From positions 62,001-126,000 of the forward strand of contig JADGPL010000005.1 in assembly GCA_017882455.1 (NCBI GenBank): a DNA stretch of 64,000 nt, read 5' to 3'. Made by a program: the position numbers and the translations under genes. The notes below the pieces were generated by a model, which saw nothing but the letters and a program-made list of their open reading frames with translations, searched no databases and was not told the DNA's origin. The DNA comes from Solirubrobacteraceae bacterium. Lineage in GTDB: Bacteria > Actinomycetota > Thermoleophilia > Solirubrobacterales > Solirubrobacteraceae. Below, piece after piece: positions 24,392-33,115 of this stretch; the stretch's first letter is position 1; each line of letters starts with the position of its first letter.

Positions 24392-24874
24392 GTGAGCGAG
24401 ATCCCCATGCCCCGCCTGTCCGACTCGATGGAGGAGGGGACGATCCTCAAGTGGCTGGTGGCCGACGGCGCCCACGTGCACCGCGGCGAGGAGCTCGTGG
24501 AGATCGAGACAGACAAGGACGCCGACGCGAAGTCCCTGGGCGCGATCGCACGGGAGACCCGGCGTCTGGCCGAGCGCGTCCGCTCCGGGGGGATCACGCC
24601 GCCCGAGCTCTCGGGCGCGACATTCACGGTGTCGAACCTGGGCATGTTCGGGATGACGGCGATCACGCCCGTGATCAATCCGCCGCAGGCGGCCATCCTC
24701 GGCGTGGGCTCGCTGCGCGAGACGCTGGCGCGCGTCGACGGCGAGATCGTGGAGCGCACTCGCATGACCCTGACGCTCAGCTGCGATCACCGCATCCTCT
24801 ACGGCGCCGACACGGCGCGGCTCTTGGGAGAGATCAGGGACCTGCTGCAGGCGCCACTCGCGCTGGCGCTGTAG
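24392..24874 (+). CDS. Dihydrolipoamide acyltransferase (E2) with large internal deletion
   Basis: A 160-residue protein formed from the two ends of a 2-oxo-acid dehydrogenase E2. Residues 1-34 are the first half of a lipoyl domain (MPRLSDSMEEGTILKW up to ETDK, the lysine that carries lipoate). The next residues, DADAKSLGAIARETRRLAE, are from the second half of the catalytic domain, which runs on to the active-site CDHRILYGAD near the end. The second half of the lipoyl domain, the subunit-binding domain and the first half of the catalytic domain are absent. The frame is intact. It starts with GTG 7 bp after the E1 stop. It may be a non-functional remnant, a minimal specialised protein or an assembly deletion. 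Confidence 0.8.
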   Translation: MSEIPMPRLSDSMEEGTILKWLVADGAHVHRGEELVEIETDKDADAKSLGAIARETRRLAERVRSGGITPPELSGATFTVSNLGMFGMTAITPVINPPQAAILGVGSLRETLARVDGEIVERTRMTLTLSCDHRILYGADTARLLGEIRDLLQAPLALAL

Positions 24875-24882
24875 CGGCGGAC

Positions 24883-25386
24883 CTACGCGTCAGCCGCGCC
24901 ACGCACCTCGCGCAGGCTGCCCGTCTCGGGGTTGAAGACGAACCCCCGGATGTGATCGCGGGCCGGCAGCTCGCGCGCGGCGGCCAGCCGCGCGAGGCTG
25001 TGACGCAGGGTGCTCTCGACCTCCTCGAAGGCCCCCAGCCGCCAGTTGGGCAGCACCCCGTCGGCGGCGAGCGCCTGTGCGAACTCGTCCTCGGAGGCCC
25101 CGTGCAGGCCACAGCCGTCGTGCATCACGACGACGATCTCCTCGGTGCCGAGCAGGCGCTGGGAGGCGCTCAGCGAGCGCAGCGCGTCGTCGGTGACCAG
25201 GCCCCCAGCGTTGCGGATGATGTGCGCGTCGCCCCGCTGCAGGCCGAGCATCGGGAACAGGTCGATGCGCGTGTCCATGCAGGCGAGCACCGCCACCTTG
25301 CGGCGCGGTCGCGGGCTGAGCCCGGGGGCTGCCAGCTCGTGCCCACGCGAGGCAGCGGCCTTGAGCATCTCATCGGCGTAGGGCAC
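24883..25386 (-). CDS. Beta-carbonic anhydrase
   Basis: A 167-residue zinc enzyme interconverting CO2 and bicarbonate, resembling Mycobacterium tuberculosis Rv1284. Zinc ligands are Cys36, His89 and Cys92 (ACMDTR and MHDGCG) and Asp38 forms the usual Asp-Arg dyad. The RNAGGLVTDDALRSL and RGFVFNPETGSL segments are family-typical. The GTG at 25386 is the likely start; an ATG at 25368 is an alternative and no ribosome binding site is clear. It follows the alpha/beta hydrolase by 20 bp on the same strand and is convergent with the E2 gene. Confidence 0.88.
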   Translation of the reverse strand: MPYADEMLKAAASRGHELAAPGLSPRPRRKVAVLACMDTRIDLFPMLGLQRGDAHIIRNAGGLVTDDALRSLSASQRLLGTEEIVVVMHDGCGLHGASEDEFAQALAADGVLPNWRLGAFEEVESTLRHSLARLAAARELPARDHIRGFVFNPETGSLREVRGAADA

Positions 25387-25406
25387 GGCGAGCGAGATGG
25401 TATGCG

Positions 25407-26180
25407 CTACGCGGCAGCCTCGCAGGCGCTCAGCTGTGCCGCGTCGAGCACACGGTCGAGCAGACGGTAGACGGCGGGGTGCACCGACATCCCGCAGTGG
25501 CTCGAGTCCACCTCGGCCTGCTCGGCGTGCGCGTCCAGGCAGGCCCTCCAGTCGACGATGGCGTCGCTGCGCGAGTAGATGGCGAGCGCCTCGATGCCGG
25601 GGGCCAGCGGCGCGGAGAGCTGCTCGTTGAAGCTCTCGCAGCACTCGCCGTCACGGCATGTGCTCGAGAACAGCCCAGGCAGACCGAGGTCGCCGAGACG
25701 CGCGAGCCAGTGCACGGTGCGCAGCACCGGAGCAGACACCGCGAGCGAGTCGCGAACGGGCGAGCCGAGCGTGACCAGTCCGCAGACCAGCTCGGGCCGG
25801 CGCACGGCGAGAGCGCGTGCGAGCGCCCCGCCGCGGCTCTGGCCGATCAGGAAGACCGGCCGTCCGCGCCGCGCTGCGAGCTGCTCCAGCTGCGAGCCCA
25901 GGCGCTCGACGATCCGCTCGGCGCAATCGACGTTCACGAGCATCCCGCTGCTCGACACGTGATGGCCGCGACGACGCAGCCAGTGGCGCATCATCGTCAG
26001 CGACGCATCCCCGGCCATGAACCCGGGAACCAGGAGCACCGGGGGAGCACCATGGCGCCGGCGCGGCGGATGCAAGGCGCCCGCGGCCAGCAGGCGGACG
26101 AACTCTCCGCTGTAGCGCAGCTCCCCCCAGATCGGCGCCACCGCACCGGCGCCGCCGGCTTGCGCATGCATAGTTGACAT
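25407..26180 (-). CDS. Alpha/beta hydrolase
   Basis: A 257-residue lipase-like alpha/beta hydrolase. The oxyanion region is VLLVPGFMAGD, the nucleophile elbow GQSRGG, the acid YSRSDAIVDW, and a late His follows (VDSSHCGMSVHP). Five cysteines cluster around residues 176-250. The ATG at 26180 is only 12 bp from the divergent SDR start, so the promoters must overlap the opposing genes or the transcripts must be leaderless; ATG 26171 is an alternative. The substrate is unknown; esters of lipids or small acids are typical. Confidence 0.82.
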   Translation of the reverse strand: MSTMHAQAGGAGAVAPIWGELRYSGEFVRLLAAGALHPPRRRHGAPPVLLVPGFMAGDASLTMMRHWLRRRGHHVSSSGMLVNVDCAERIVERLGSQLEQLAARRGRPVFLIGQSRGGALARALAVRRPELVCGLVTLGSPVRDSLAVSAPVLRTVHWLARLGDLGLPGLFSSTCRDGECCESFNEQLSAPLAPGIEALAIYSRSDAIVDWRACLDAHAEQAEVDSSHCGMSVHPAVYRLLDRVLDAAQLSACEAAA

Positions 26181-26192
26181 AGAGTAAGGCCG

Positions 26193-27002
26193 ATGGAGCT
26201 CGCCGACAAGCACGTCGTGGTCACCGGCGGGGCGGGGGGCATCGGCCGGGCCCTGATCCGGCGCTTCGCCGCCGAGGGGGCGGGCGCGCTCGTGGTGGCC
26301 GATCGCGCCCTCGAGCCGGCCCAGGCGATCGCCCGCGAGGTCGACGGACTGGCGATCGAGCTGGACGCAGGACGCGAGGAGAGCGTGCGCTCGCTGATCG
26401 CCGAGGCGAGCGCAGCCAACGGCCCGATCGACATCTTCATCTCCAACGCGGGCGTCCCAGGCGCCATCGGCGGCCCGGAGGCCGACGACGACGTATGGGA
26501 TGAGGCCTGGCGCGTCAACGTGATGGCCCACGTGTGGGCATCCCGCGCGCTGCTGCCCGAGATGCTCGGCCGGGGCGAGGGCTACCTGATCAACACGGCC
26601 TCGGCCGCCGGGCTGCTCACGCAGGTCTCATCGCTCGTCTACAGCGTCACCAAGCACGCGGCGGTCTCGCTGGCCGAGTGGCTGGCGATCGAATACGGCG
26701 ACGCCGGCGTTCGCGTGTCGTGCATCTGCCCCCAGGGGGTGCGCACGCCGATGCTCGACCTCGCCATGGAGGAGCCCGCGGGCGCGGCCGCGCTCACGTC
26801 GGGGGGCCTGATCGAACCCGAGGACGTCGCCGACGCGGTCGTGGCCGGCATCGCCGAGGAGCGCTTCCTGATCCTTCCCCACGAGAACGTATCGCGGTTC
26901 ATGGCGCTGAAGGGATCCGATCCCGAGCGCTGGCTGAAGGGCATGCGCCGCCTCGTGCGCGAGGCGCGGGCGAGCGGCGGAGCGGGCGCGCAGAGCTCCT
27001 GA
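26193..27002 (+). CDS. Short-chain dehydrogenase/reductase
   Basis: A 269-residue classical SDR. Cofactor motif TGGAGGIG is at residues 11-18, NAG follows in ISNAG, and the catalytic Tyr and Lys are in YSVTK (Ser in NTASAAG). Acidic residues after strand 2 (ADRAL) favour NAD over NADP. TAGAGT lies seven bases before the ATG, fitting a leaderless promoter. The stop TGA directly abuts the stop of the convergent MBL-fold gene (shared TGATCA). Substrate not identifiable. Confidence 0.9.
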   Translation: MELADKHVVVTGGAGGIGRALIRRFAAEGAGALVVADRALEPAQAIAREVDGLAIELDAGREESVRSLIAEASAANGPIDIFISNAGVPGAIGGPEADDDVWDEAWRVNVMAHVWASRALLPEMLGRGEGYLINTASAAGLLTQVSSLVYSVTKHAAVSLAEWLAIEYGDAGVRVSCICPQGVRTPMLDLAMEEPAGAAALTSGGLIEPEDVADAVVAGIAEERFLILPHENVSRFMALKGSDPERWLKGMRRLVREARASGGAGAQSS

Positions 27003-27848
27003 TCAGACGTAGCGGGCCAGCGTGGGCGCGCTGTGCGAGCACACCAGCTCGACCTCCTCGCCGTGGCGCAGCGCGAGCTCGCGCAGGCGCTCGACGTTGC
27101 TCCGCCGAGCCTTGGCGTCGACCTCGTCGAACGCCGCGAACGCGCGCAGGCCCGGCGGGCAGTGGGGCGGGGTCTGCACCTCGCCGTGGTGGAAGTAGGA
27201 GTCGCCGCAGTGCAGCAGCCAGCCCTCGCCGCGCCTGATCGCGACGCCGGTGTGCCCGACCGTGTGGCCGGGCAGCGGGATCAGCAGGATCTCCTCGTCG
27301 CTGTCCGGCAGCGGGCGCACGCTGTCGAACCCGAACCACTGCTCGCCGCCGGTCTCGTGCTCCACCCAGCGCGGACCGTGGGCCCAGTGCGCGGCGACGT
27401 AGCGCAGGCGCTCGTGCCAGCGAGGATGCAGCGCGGCCTCGAGCTCGAGCCCGAGCAGGTGAACCTCGGCGTCCGGGAAGTCGGGCAGCCCGCCGGCGTG
27501 GTCGAGGTCGAGGTGCGTGGTGATGACGTGGCGCACGTCGGCGGGGTCGAAGCCGAGACCACGAATCTGTGAGATGGCCGTCTCGCCCGCGTCGAGCCGG
27601 GGGCGACAGATCGTCGTGAACAGCCGTCCGAGCTGGCGCGGCCTGCCGACATCGTCCAGCCCGAAGCCGGTGTCGATGAGGACGAGTCCCTCGGCACCCT
27701 CGATCAGCAGGCAATGGCAGACGAGCCGGGTGGGCGCGAGCAGGCCGCCCTCGCCGGCGAGCATGCGCGCGCCCCGCGGGCACATCGTGCCGCAGTTGAG
27801 GTGGTGAATGGCGCGGGGGGAGGTGTTCACGGAGCGTCCGCCGCTCAC
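27003..27848 (-). CDS. MBL-fold metallo-hydrolase
   Basis: A 281-residue metallo-beta-lactamase-fold hydrolase similar to AHL lactonases and related lactonases. The metal motif is THLDLDHAGG (HxHxDH), with later ligands in GHTVGH, HCGDSYFH and the C-terminal CSHSAPT. The GTG start overlaps the GMC oxidoreductase stop (GTGA), so the two form one operon; a lactone produced by the oxidoreductase could be the hydrolase substrate. That link is inference. Confidence 0.88.
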   Translation of the reverse strand: MSGGRSVNTSPRAIHHLNCGTMCPRGARMLAGEGGLLAPTRLVCHCLLIEGAEGLVLIDTGFGLDDVGRPRQLGRLFTTICRPRLDAGETAISQIRGLGFDPADVRHVITTHLDLDHAGGLPDFPDAEVHLLGLELEAALHPRWHERLRYVAAHWAHGPRWVEHETGGEQWFGFDSVRPLPDSDEEILLIPLPGHTVGHTGVAIRRGEGWLLHCGDSYFHHGEVQTPPHCPPGLRAFAAFDEVDAKARRSNVERLRELALRHGEEVELVCSHSAPTLARYV

Positions 27849-29461
27849 GCGGTGGCCGGCTGGCGTGCGGGGTCGGCCGCGCCGCCCGGCGCGAACCCGG
27901 CCGGCGCCCGGCCGTGGCGGATCAGGTCGGCGGCCCGCTCGGCCACGGCGATCGTGGGGGCGTTGGTGTTGCCGCGCGGGACCACGGGCATGACCGACGC
28001 GTCCACGACCCGCAGCCCCTCGAGCCCGTTGACGCGCAGCTCGCTGTCGACGACCGCGTCTGCGTCCTCACCCATGCGACACGTGCCGACGGGGTGGTAG
28101 ACGGCAAAGGTCGTACGGGCAACGTGCCGGCGCAGCGCATCGTCGCTGTCGCCGTCGGGAACGTTGAAGGGCTCGGCGCAGTAGGGCTTCATCGCCGGCT
28201 GCCCGCAGATGTCCATCGCCGCTCGCACGCCGGCGACCATGCGCTCGAGATCCTCGCCGTCGGTGTAGAAGGCGTTGTGCACGATCGGCTTGGCCGAGGG
28301 ATCGCTGGATGCGAGCCGCACCGAGCCGCGGCTGCGCTCCGTGAGCAGGCACGGCGAGACCCACACGCCATGGGCCTCTGGATCGCGCAGGCCCTCATCG
28401 ACGATGTGCACGGGCGCCACGTGGAACTGGATGTCCGGCGCGGGAGCCGAGTCGCCGACCCGGGTGAAGCCGCCGGCCTCGGCGAGATTGGAGGCGAACG
28501 GGCCGGTCTGGGTCGCTTCGAATTGCTCGAGAGCCGCCGGCTCGAGCGCCAGCAGCAGGCTCTCCGGCTCGGGCGTGGTCCATACGAGCTGGGCGGCGGG
28601 ATGGTCGGAGAGGTTCTCGCCCACGGCGGGACGATCGAGCAGAACCTCGACTTCGCGCATCGCGAGGTGCTCGGCGGGACCGACACCGGAGAGCATCAGC
28701 AGCTGGGGCGAATTGTAGGAGCCGCCGCAGAGGATCACCTCCCGCTCGGCCCGGAGCTCCTGTACCTGACCCAGCTGAGCGGCATGAACGCCCACGGCGC
28801 GCATGCCCTCGAACAGGACTCGCTGGACGTGCATGTAGGGCATCACCGTGAGGTTGGCGCGCTCCATCGCCGGGTGCAGGTAGGCAACCGCCGCGCTCGC
28901 GCGCATGCCGCCGCGCTGAGTCACCTGGTACATGCCCACCCCGTCCTGCTGCGCGCCGTTGAAGTCCTCGTTGCGCGGCAGGCCAGCCTCCACGCCCGCC
29001 TCCACGAACGCGTGGGAGATGACGTTGTGCGAGCGCTCCTCGCTCACCGGCAGCGGGCCACCCGCGCCGTGCCACTGGGAGGGGCCGCGCTCGTTGTCCT
29101 CAGCCTTGATGAAGTACGGCAGCAGATCCGCCCAGGACCAACCGGGAACTCCCCAGGAGTCGTAGTCGAGGCTGTTGCCGCGGATGTAGACCATCGCGTT
29201 GATCGAGGAGGAACCGCCGAGCACCCGCCCGCGGGGAAGCGTGATCCGGCGCCCGAGGCAGTGCGCCTCGGGGGCGGAGTGATAGTCCCAGTCGACCTCA
29301 GTGCCGCCCAGCTTGAGGTACCCGAGCGGGACATGGATGTTCTCGTTGACGTCCGGAGGGCCAGCCTCGAGCAGCAGGACGCTGAGGTCAGGATCCTCGC
29401 TGAGACGATTGGCGAGGACGCACCCCGCCGACCCCGCACCCACGATCACGTAGTCGTACAT
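27845..29461 (-). CDS. GMC family oxidoreductase (choline dehydrogenase-like)
   Basis: A 538-residue FAD-dependent alcohol oxidoreductase. FAD motif VGAGSAGCVLANRLSE is at the N-terminus, the first GMC signature is GRVLGGSSSINAMVYIRG, and the C-terminal active-site segment is YHPVGTCRMG followed by RGNTNAPTIAVAERAAD. The ATG at 29461 is chosen because homology starts there and GGAGGAG lies upstream. It oxidises an alcohol to an aldehyde or lactone and is coupled to the MBL-fold hydrolase. Confidence 0.92.
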   Translation of the reverse strand: MYDYVIVGAGSAGCVLANRLSEDPDLSVLLLEAGPPDVNENIHVPLGYLKLGGTEVDWDYHSAPEAHCLGRRITLPRGRVLGGSSSINAMVYIRGNSLDYDSWGVPGWSWADLLPYFIKAEDNERGPSQWHGAGGPLPVSEERSHNVISHAFVEAGVEAGLPRNEDFNGAQQDGVGMYQVTQRGGMRASAAVAYLHPAMERANLTVMPYMHVQRVLFEGMRAVGVHAAQLGQVQELRAEREVILCGGSYNSPQLLMLSGVGPAEHLAMREVEVLLDRPAVGENLSDHPAAQLVWTTPEPESLLLALEPAALEQFEATQTGPFASNLAEAGGFTRVGDSAPAPDIQFHVAPVHIVDEGLRDPEAHGVWVSPCLLTERSRGSVRLASSDPSAKPIVHNAFYTDGEDLERMVAGVRAAMDICGQPAMKPYCAEPFNVPDGDSDDALRRHVARTTFAVYHPVGTCRMGEDADAVVDSELRVNGLEGLRVVDASVMPVVPRGNTNAPTIAVAERAADLIRHGRAPAGFAPGGAADPARQPATA

Positions 29462-29678
29462 ACCCCTCGCTCCTCCCTGCCGCTTAACCGCCGGGCAGGC
29501 CGCCCGCCGGCCGAATGCCAGGCGATGTCGCCACCGAGCAGGATGCCACTTCCCGTCCGCGAGCGCGAGGAGGCCTCGTGTGTGAATCTCACGCTTGCGC
29601 GTGACCACAAGGATGAGAGCACTCTACTGAAGCGCATACGCGTGCCTTAGGTGCCCGGAAGAGGATCAGCAAATCCTC

Positions 29679-30407
29679 ATGAGGGCATCCAAGAACTGGG
29701 ACGGGCGAGTGGCATCCGCCGAGCTCGTGGCGCGCAGCGACGGATTTCGCGAGCTTCGCGAACGCATACTGGTCCTCGCAGAGCCGCTCGAGACCGACAC
29801 CATCGTCGATGTCGGATCGGGCACAGGGCTGCTGTCGCTCGCATTCGCCGAGCGCGTCGAGCGCGTATGGGCGATCGACAGCTCGCGCGCGATGGGCGAA
29901 TATCTGGGCACGAAGGCGGCCAGCGCGACGCTGAAGAACATCGAGACGGTGCTCGCGTCCGCGGTCAGCCTTCCGTTGGTGGATGCGAGCGCGGACATCG
30001 TCGTGTCGAACTACTGCATGCATGAGCTGCTCGACACCGACAAGCTGCGCGCCCTGGCTGAGGCCAAGAGGGTTCTCAAGCCCGGCGGACGCCTGGTGAT
30101 AGGCGACATGATGTTCTCCCTGCGAGCGATGCAGGCGCGCGACCGCGGCGTGGTCCTCGACAAGCTCCGCCGGCTCGCCGGACGCGGCCTGCCCGGACTG
30201 TGGCGTGTGGTCAAGAACGTCGCGCGGCTGGCCGGCGGGCGTTGGGAGCACCCGGCCAATGCCGCATGGTGGCAGCGGGCACTCTCAGAGGTCGGCTTCG
30301 AGCGGGTCCAGATCGAGATCCTCGAGCACGAGGGGGGCATCGCCTCGGCGCGCGCGCCGGCGGCGCCCGGGGCGGATGAGCCTACGGCGCCGTCAGCACC
30401 CAGATAG
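29679..30407 (+). CDS. Class I SAM-dependent methyltransferase
   Basis: A 242-residue methyltransferase with the SAM motif VDVGSGTGLLSLAF near residue 44 and the acidic loop residue in WAIDSS. The motif IV-like segment is DIVVSNYCMHEL and LKPGGRLVIGD follows. The C-terminal half is helical with basic residues and may contact a membrane or lipid substrate. It lies behind a 217-bp upstream region and overlaps the 3' end of the convergent gene at 30382 by 26 bp. Acceptor unknown. Confidence 0.85.
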   Translation: MRASKNWDGRVASAELVARSDGFRELRERILVLAEPLETDTIVDVGSGTGLLSLAFAERVERVWAIDSSRAMGEYLGTKAASATLKNIETVLASAVSLPLVDASADIVVSNYCMHELLDTDKLRALAEAKRVLKPGGRLVIGDMMFSLRAMQARDRGVVLDKLRRLAGRGLPGLWRVVKNVARLAGGRWEHPANAAWWQRALSEVGFERVQIEILEHEGGIASARAPAAPGADEPTAPSAPR

Positions 30408-31140
30408 TCAATGCTTCCCCGGTGTAGCTGGTCTCCTGGAACGAGCTGACCACATACCGACGAGCGCCCAGTTGCGAGCATCCCGAGCTCGGCAGCGAAG
30501 CTGCGGCCGCCGGCGGGAGCGAGGTGCGCATCTGTCCGGCGGCGCCGCGTACGAGCACATCGGCCCCGGCGAGCTTGTGCACGAGCTTGTTGAAGCCGAT
30601 CACGTCTTGAACCGTGATCTGGAGCGTGCCGAGGGCTCTGCCGTTGGCGCCGCGCAGGCCGATCGTCGAGCCGGCCACGTCGAACGACGTCGGATTGGCA
30701 TCGAGCAGTACCCGTGCGCCACGCAGGACCCTGATCTGTACGACGTGGTTGACCAGCTGTTCGCCTGCGGCGAGCTGGGCCGCACGAAGGTCGCCGGCTT
30801 CAAGCGCCGAGATCAGACGCCTGTCACCTGCGATCCGGCGGAGGTCGGCGTGTATGACGGTGCCTCGGGCCTCCATCCGGTAGCGCGCCTGCGCGGCCCT
30901 CAGGGCACGGGTCGCCCGCGCGGCCGCGGCCCGGGTGGGGCAGCTCGGAGCGGCCGCGCGCGCCACGGCCCGTGTGGATGCGGGACTGGAGAAGGACAAC
31001 AGCCACACGATCAAACCGAGCCCGCCGGCGAGCGCGGCCGTGGTGAGCCCTGCGCGCAGCGCTCGCGGCATGCCGCCCGGCCCGGGCGTCGCACGTCCGG
31101 AGTGTGAGAGGTCCCGCTCGCTCTTCTGCTCACTGTCCAT
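30382..31140 (-). CDS. Membrane-anchored protein with extracytoplasmic Cache-like domain
   Basis: A 252-residue protein with a basic N-terminus, one transmembrane helix at about residues 31-53 (LTTAALAGGLGLIVWLLSF) and an extracytoplasmic remainder. The segment GDLRAAQLAAGEQLVNHVVQIRVLRGARVLLDANP, followed by GTLQITVQDVIGFNKLVHKL, resembles a Cache/PDC sensor fold, but there is no cytoplasmic signalling domain. Two cysteines (near residues 66 and 222) might form a disulfide. Upstream it shares a control element with the gene at 33173. Function unknown; ligand binding is likely. Confidence 0.7.
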   Translation of the reverse strand: MDSEQKSERDLSHSGRATPGPGGMPRALRAGLTTAALAGGLGLIVWLLSFSSPASTRAVARAAAPSCPTRAAAARATRALRAAQARYRMEARGTVIHADLRRIAGDRRLISALEAGDLRAAQLAAGEQLVNHVVQIRVLRGARVLLDANPTSFDVAGSTIGLRGANGRALGTLQITVQDVIGFNKLVHKLAGADVLVRGAAGQMRTSLPPAAAASLPSSGCSQLGARRYVVSSFQETSYTGEALTIWVLTAP

Positions 31141-31177
31141 GGCTTTCCCCCAGCTTCACCCCGGCGTCTAACGGAGC

Positions 31178-31206
31178 GCCAAAGATCGGGTGAGAATCAG
31201 CTCACC
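31178..31206 (-). promoter_or_regulatory. Shared 29-bp control element, copy before the Cache-like gene
   Basis: Read towards the gene at 31140, this element has GGTGAG, four variable bases, then TTCTCACCCG and a trailing TTTGGC. It agrees with the element at 33116-33144 at 21 of 29 positions, including an unbroken 10-base core. GGTGAG and CTCACC are inverted repeats, as in an operator. It lies 37 bp before the start codon. Confidence 0.5.
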
Positions 31207-31234
31207 AAAAGCGGCCGGCCGAGTGAATGAGACC

Positions 31235-32320
31235 TCAGGGCTCGGCGAGCACCGTGGCCACGTCGGGGACGCTCCCGGCCAGGGCAAGGCGCCGCAGATC
31301 CCCGGAGCCGTGCTTGAGGTAGGCGTCGAAGAACGCGATCGTCACACGCTCGACGATTTCGAGCTGAGGCTGCTGGGTCGAATAGGGCGGCAGGTGTTCA
31401 GCCCCGAGCAGGCGGAGCAGATACTTGGGTCGTCGCGCGGCATCGAAGAACTCAGTGGTCGCACCGGGGGGATTGATGGTGTCTGCTGTTCCCTGCGTTG
31501 CCAGCAGCGGCGGCCCGCCGGGCGGGAAGGTGAAGGGCCCGAGTCCAGGTATCTCGGCGCCGGAGAGGATCGCGGCGGCACCGACCCGGGCGTCCCGAAA
31601 GCGTGGGTCATAGGCGACAGCCAGGGCGGTGTCCCCGCCGTCTGACTGCCCGGCGACCGCGATGTGTGCGGAGTCGATCAACCCGGAAAGCGGACCGGCT
31701 CCGGCCGCGTCGTGCAGCAGCTGGGTGATCACGAACCGCATGTCCAACGGCTGGTTGCTCAGATCCGACTCGTCCGGCCCTCCCGGAGCGTCGGGGCTCT
31801 CGAGTGGAAAGACCGGCGCGGCGACGACATAGCCCGCCCTCGCCCAGCTCTGCAGCAGGCGCCGATACAGATCGGGTGTCACATCGAAGCCGTGCCCGAA
31901 CACGATCAGCGGAAAGGGCCCGTCGGCGCGCGCGGCCGGCGCACCGAGGACATCCGTGCGGCCCGTGGATCCGAGCGCCGGGTAGCGAACATACGTGATC
32001 AGGGTTCGTGGCTCGGTGGCTCCGTCGGGAAGGGTGATCGTCCGGCTCGTGTCGATGAGTCGCAGCGTGCGCAGACCGACTGCGAAGGAGCTCGCTTGCC
32101 GCCTGTTCGGCACGGGGCGCGCGGCCGCGGCGCCCGCCTTCGTGGTGACGTGGCTGGAGAGGTGCGCCGGCGTTCCCCCACTCGCCAGCACGACTGTGAG
32201 CGCCACTGCGATCGCGGCCGCTCCGAGGAGGCCGCCCACGATCAGGCGCCGGCGGCGTACGGCACTCCGATTGCGTGCACGATCGGCCGGCCGCTCCACG
32301 GCGTCGCGGCGCGCCGTCAC
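31235..32320 (-). CDS. Secreted or membrane-anchored alpha/beta hydrolase (PAF-acetylhydrolase-like)
   Basis: A 361-residue hydrolase with an N-terminal transmembrane or signal helix (IVGGLLGAAAIAVALTVVLA). The oxyanion region is LIVFGHGFD, the nucleophile elbow AGQSDGG, the acid GTADTINPP and the histidine GAEHLPPY, so the catalytic triad is complete. The arrangement resembles platelet-activating-factor acetylhydrolase and chlorophyllase-type esterases. The GTG at 32320, four bases after the preceding gene's stop, is the likely start. It acts outside the membrane, probably on lipid or polyester esters. Confidence 0.8.
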   Translation of the reverse strand: MTARRDAVERPADRARNRSAVRRRRLIVGGLLGAAAIAVALTVVLASGGTPAHLSSHVTTKAGAAAARPVPNRRQASSFAVGLRTLRLIDTSRTITLPDGATEPRTLITYVRYPALGSTGRTDVLGAPAARADGPFPLIVFGHGFDVTPDLYRRLLQSWARAGYVVAAPVFPLESPDAPGGPDESDLSNQPLDMRFVITQLLHDAAGAGPLSGLIDSAHIAVAGQSDGGDTALAVAYDPRFRDARVGAAAILSGAEIPGLGPFTFPPGGPPLLATQGTADTINPPGATTEFFDAARRPKYLLRLLGAEHLPPYSTQQPQLEIVERVTIAFFDAYLKHGSGDLRRLALAGSVPDVATVLAEP

Positions 32321-32324
32321 GGCG

Positions 32325-33062
32325 CTAGCAGGTCCCCGAGTAGGCCGGAGAGCCACGGCCCAGAGCGGGTTCATCGACCACGCCCGTATCGCTCGAGCGC
32401 AGGATCGCCCCGAGATGAACGACGTACCACACTCCACGCCAGGAGATCATCGAAGCGATCCCGAATGATCGCGTTCGGCCCTGCTCGCGGTAGACGACGC
32501 GAGAGTTGGGCACCTCGTAGTAGCCGATGTCGTTGTAACAGACCCCCGGCGGGACCCAATGCCCATATCCGGAGGGGACATCGACCGCCAGCAGCCGTGC
32601 TCCGGCCGCGCCGCGGCCGAGCAGCGCATGAGCGGCTGCGATATCCAGGCCGTAATCGTGCACGAGACGGTCGCTCCAGTCCGATCCCGCCGAGGCGATC
32701 GCCTTCAACTGCACATAGGCGCCCCTCGGAAAGAAGGCGGGCAGCGCCGGGGCGAGCCTGCCACTCACGATGCCCGACCAGAGCGAGCCCATCAGCGATC
32801 TGAATTGCGCCGTCGTCCCGGAGGGCAGGACGTGGGTCTGGGGGAGCGAGCCGGGCGAGGGCTGTGTGCGCGACCCTCGAGCGCTCACGCCATCCCGAGC
32901 GGCCCGGTGCGCCGTCGACTCCTCACGCCCGGATGGCGTGGAGGCGCGCAGCGGGTGCACGACCGCGAGTCGTGGCTTGGGGGCGGATCCACCGCTCCGC
33001 GTGGCGCTCACGAGGAGAGCCACGGCGAGAAGGGTCGCGAACGCGAGCAGCGAAAATCTCAT
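32325..33062 (-). CDS. Secreted protein of unknown function
   Basis: A protein of about 245 residues with an N-terminal signal peptide (MRFSLLAFATLLAVALLVSA). A low-complexity Ser/Arg/Pro stretch follows to about residue 80, then a globular domain with GVCYNDIGYYEVPNSRVVY and WRGVWYVVHLGAIL. I do not recognise the family. The tail RSSDTGVVDEPALGRGSPAYSGTC ends in cysteine, and one other cysteine lies in GVCYND, so a disulfide is possible. The ATG at 33062 is used; a GTG three codons earlier is an alternative. It is followed by the secreted hydrolase with a 4-bp gap, so they are one operon. The GVWYVVHLGAIL ending resembles surface-exposed SH3-like or NTF2-like domains, but this is weak. Confidence 0.65.
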   Translation of the reverse strand: MRFSLLAFATLLAVALLVSATRSGGSAPKPRLAVVHPLRASTPSGREESTAHRAARDGVSARGSRTQPSPGSLPQTHVLPSGTTAQFRSLMGSLWSGIVSGRLAPALPAFFPRGAYVQLKAIASAGSDWSDRLVHDYGLDIAAAHALLGRGAAGARLLAVDVPSGYGHWVPPGVCYNDIGYYEVPNSRVVYREQGRTRSFGIASMISWRGVWYVVHLGAILRSSDTGVVDEPALGRGSPAYSGTC

Positions 33063-33115
33063 GCCAGGCACCGAATGTATCTGAGCGGCGCGCGAGAGTC
33101 GAATGCTCGACGGTC

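Noticed and set aside
29589-29604. TCACGC-TTGC-GCGTGA inverted repeat upstream of the methyltransferase gene
   Set aside because: The 6-bp stem is isolated and about 75 bp from the start, with no second copy in the window. Such repeats are frequent by chance in GC-rich DNA.
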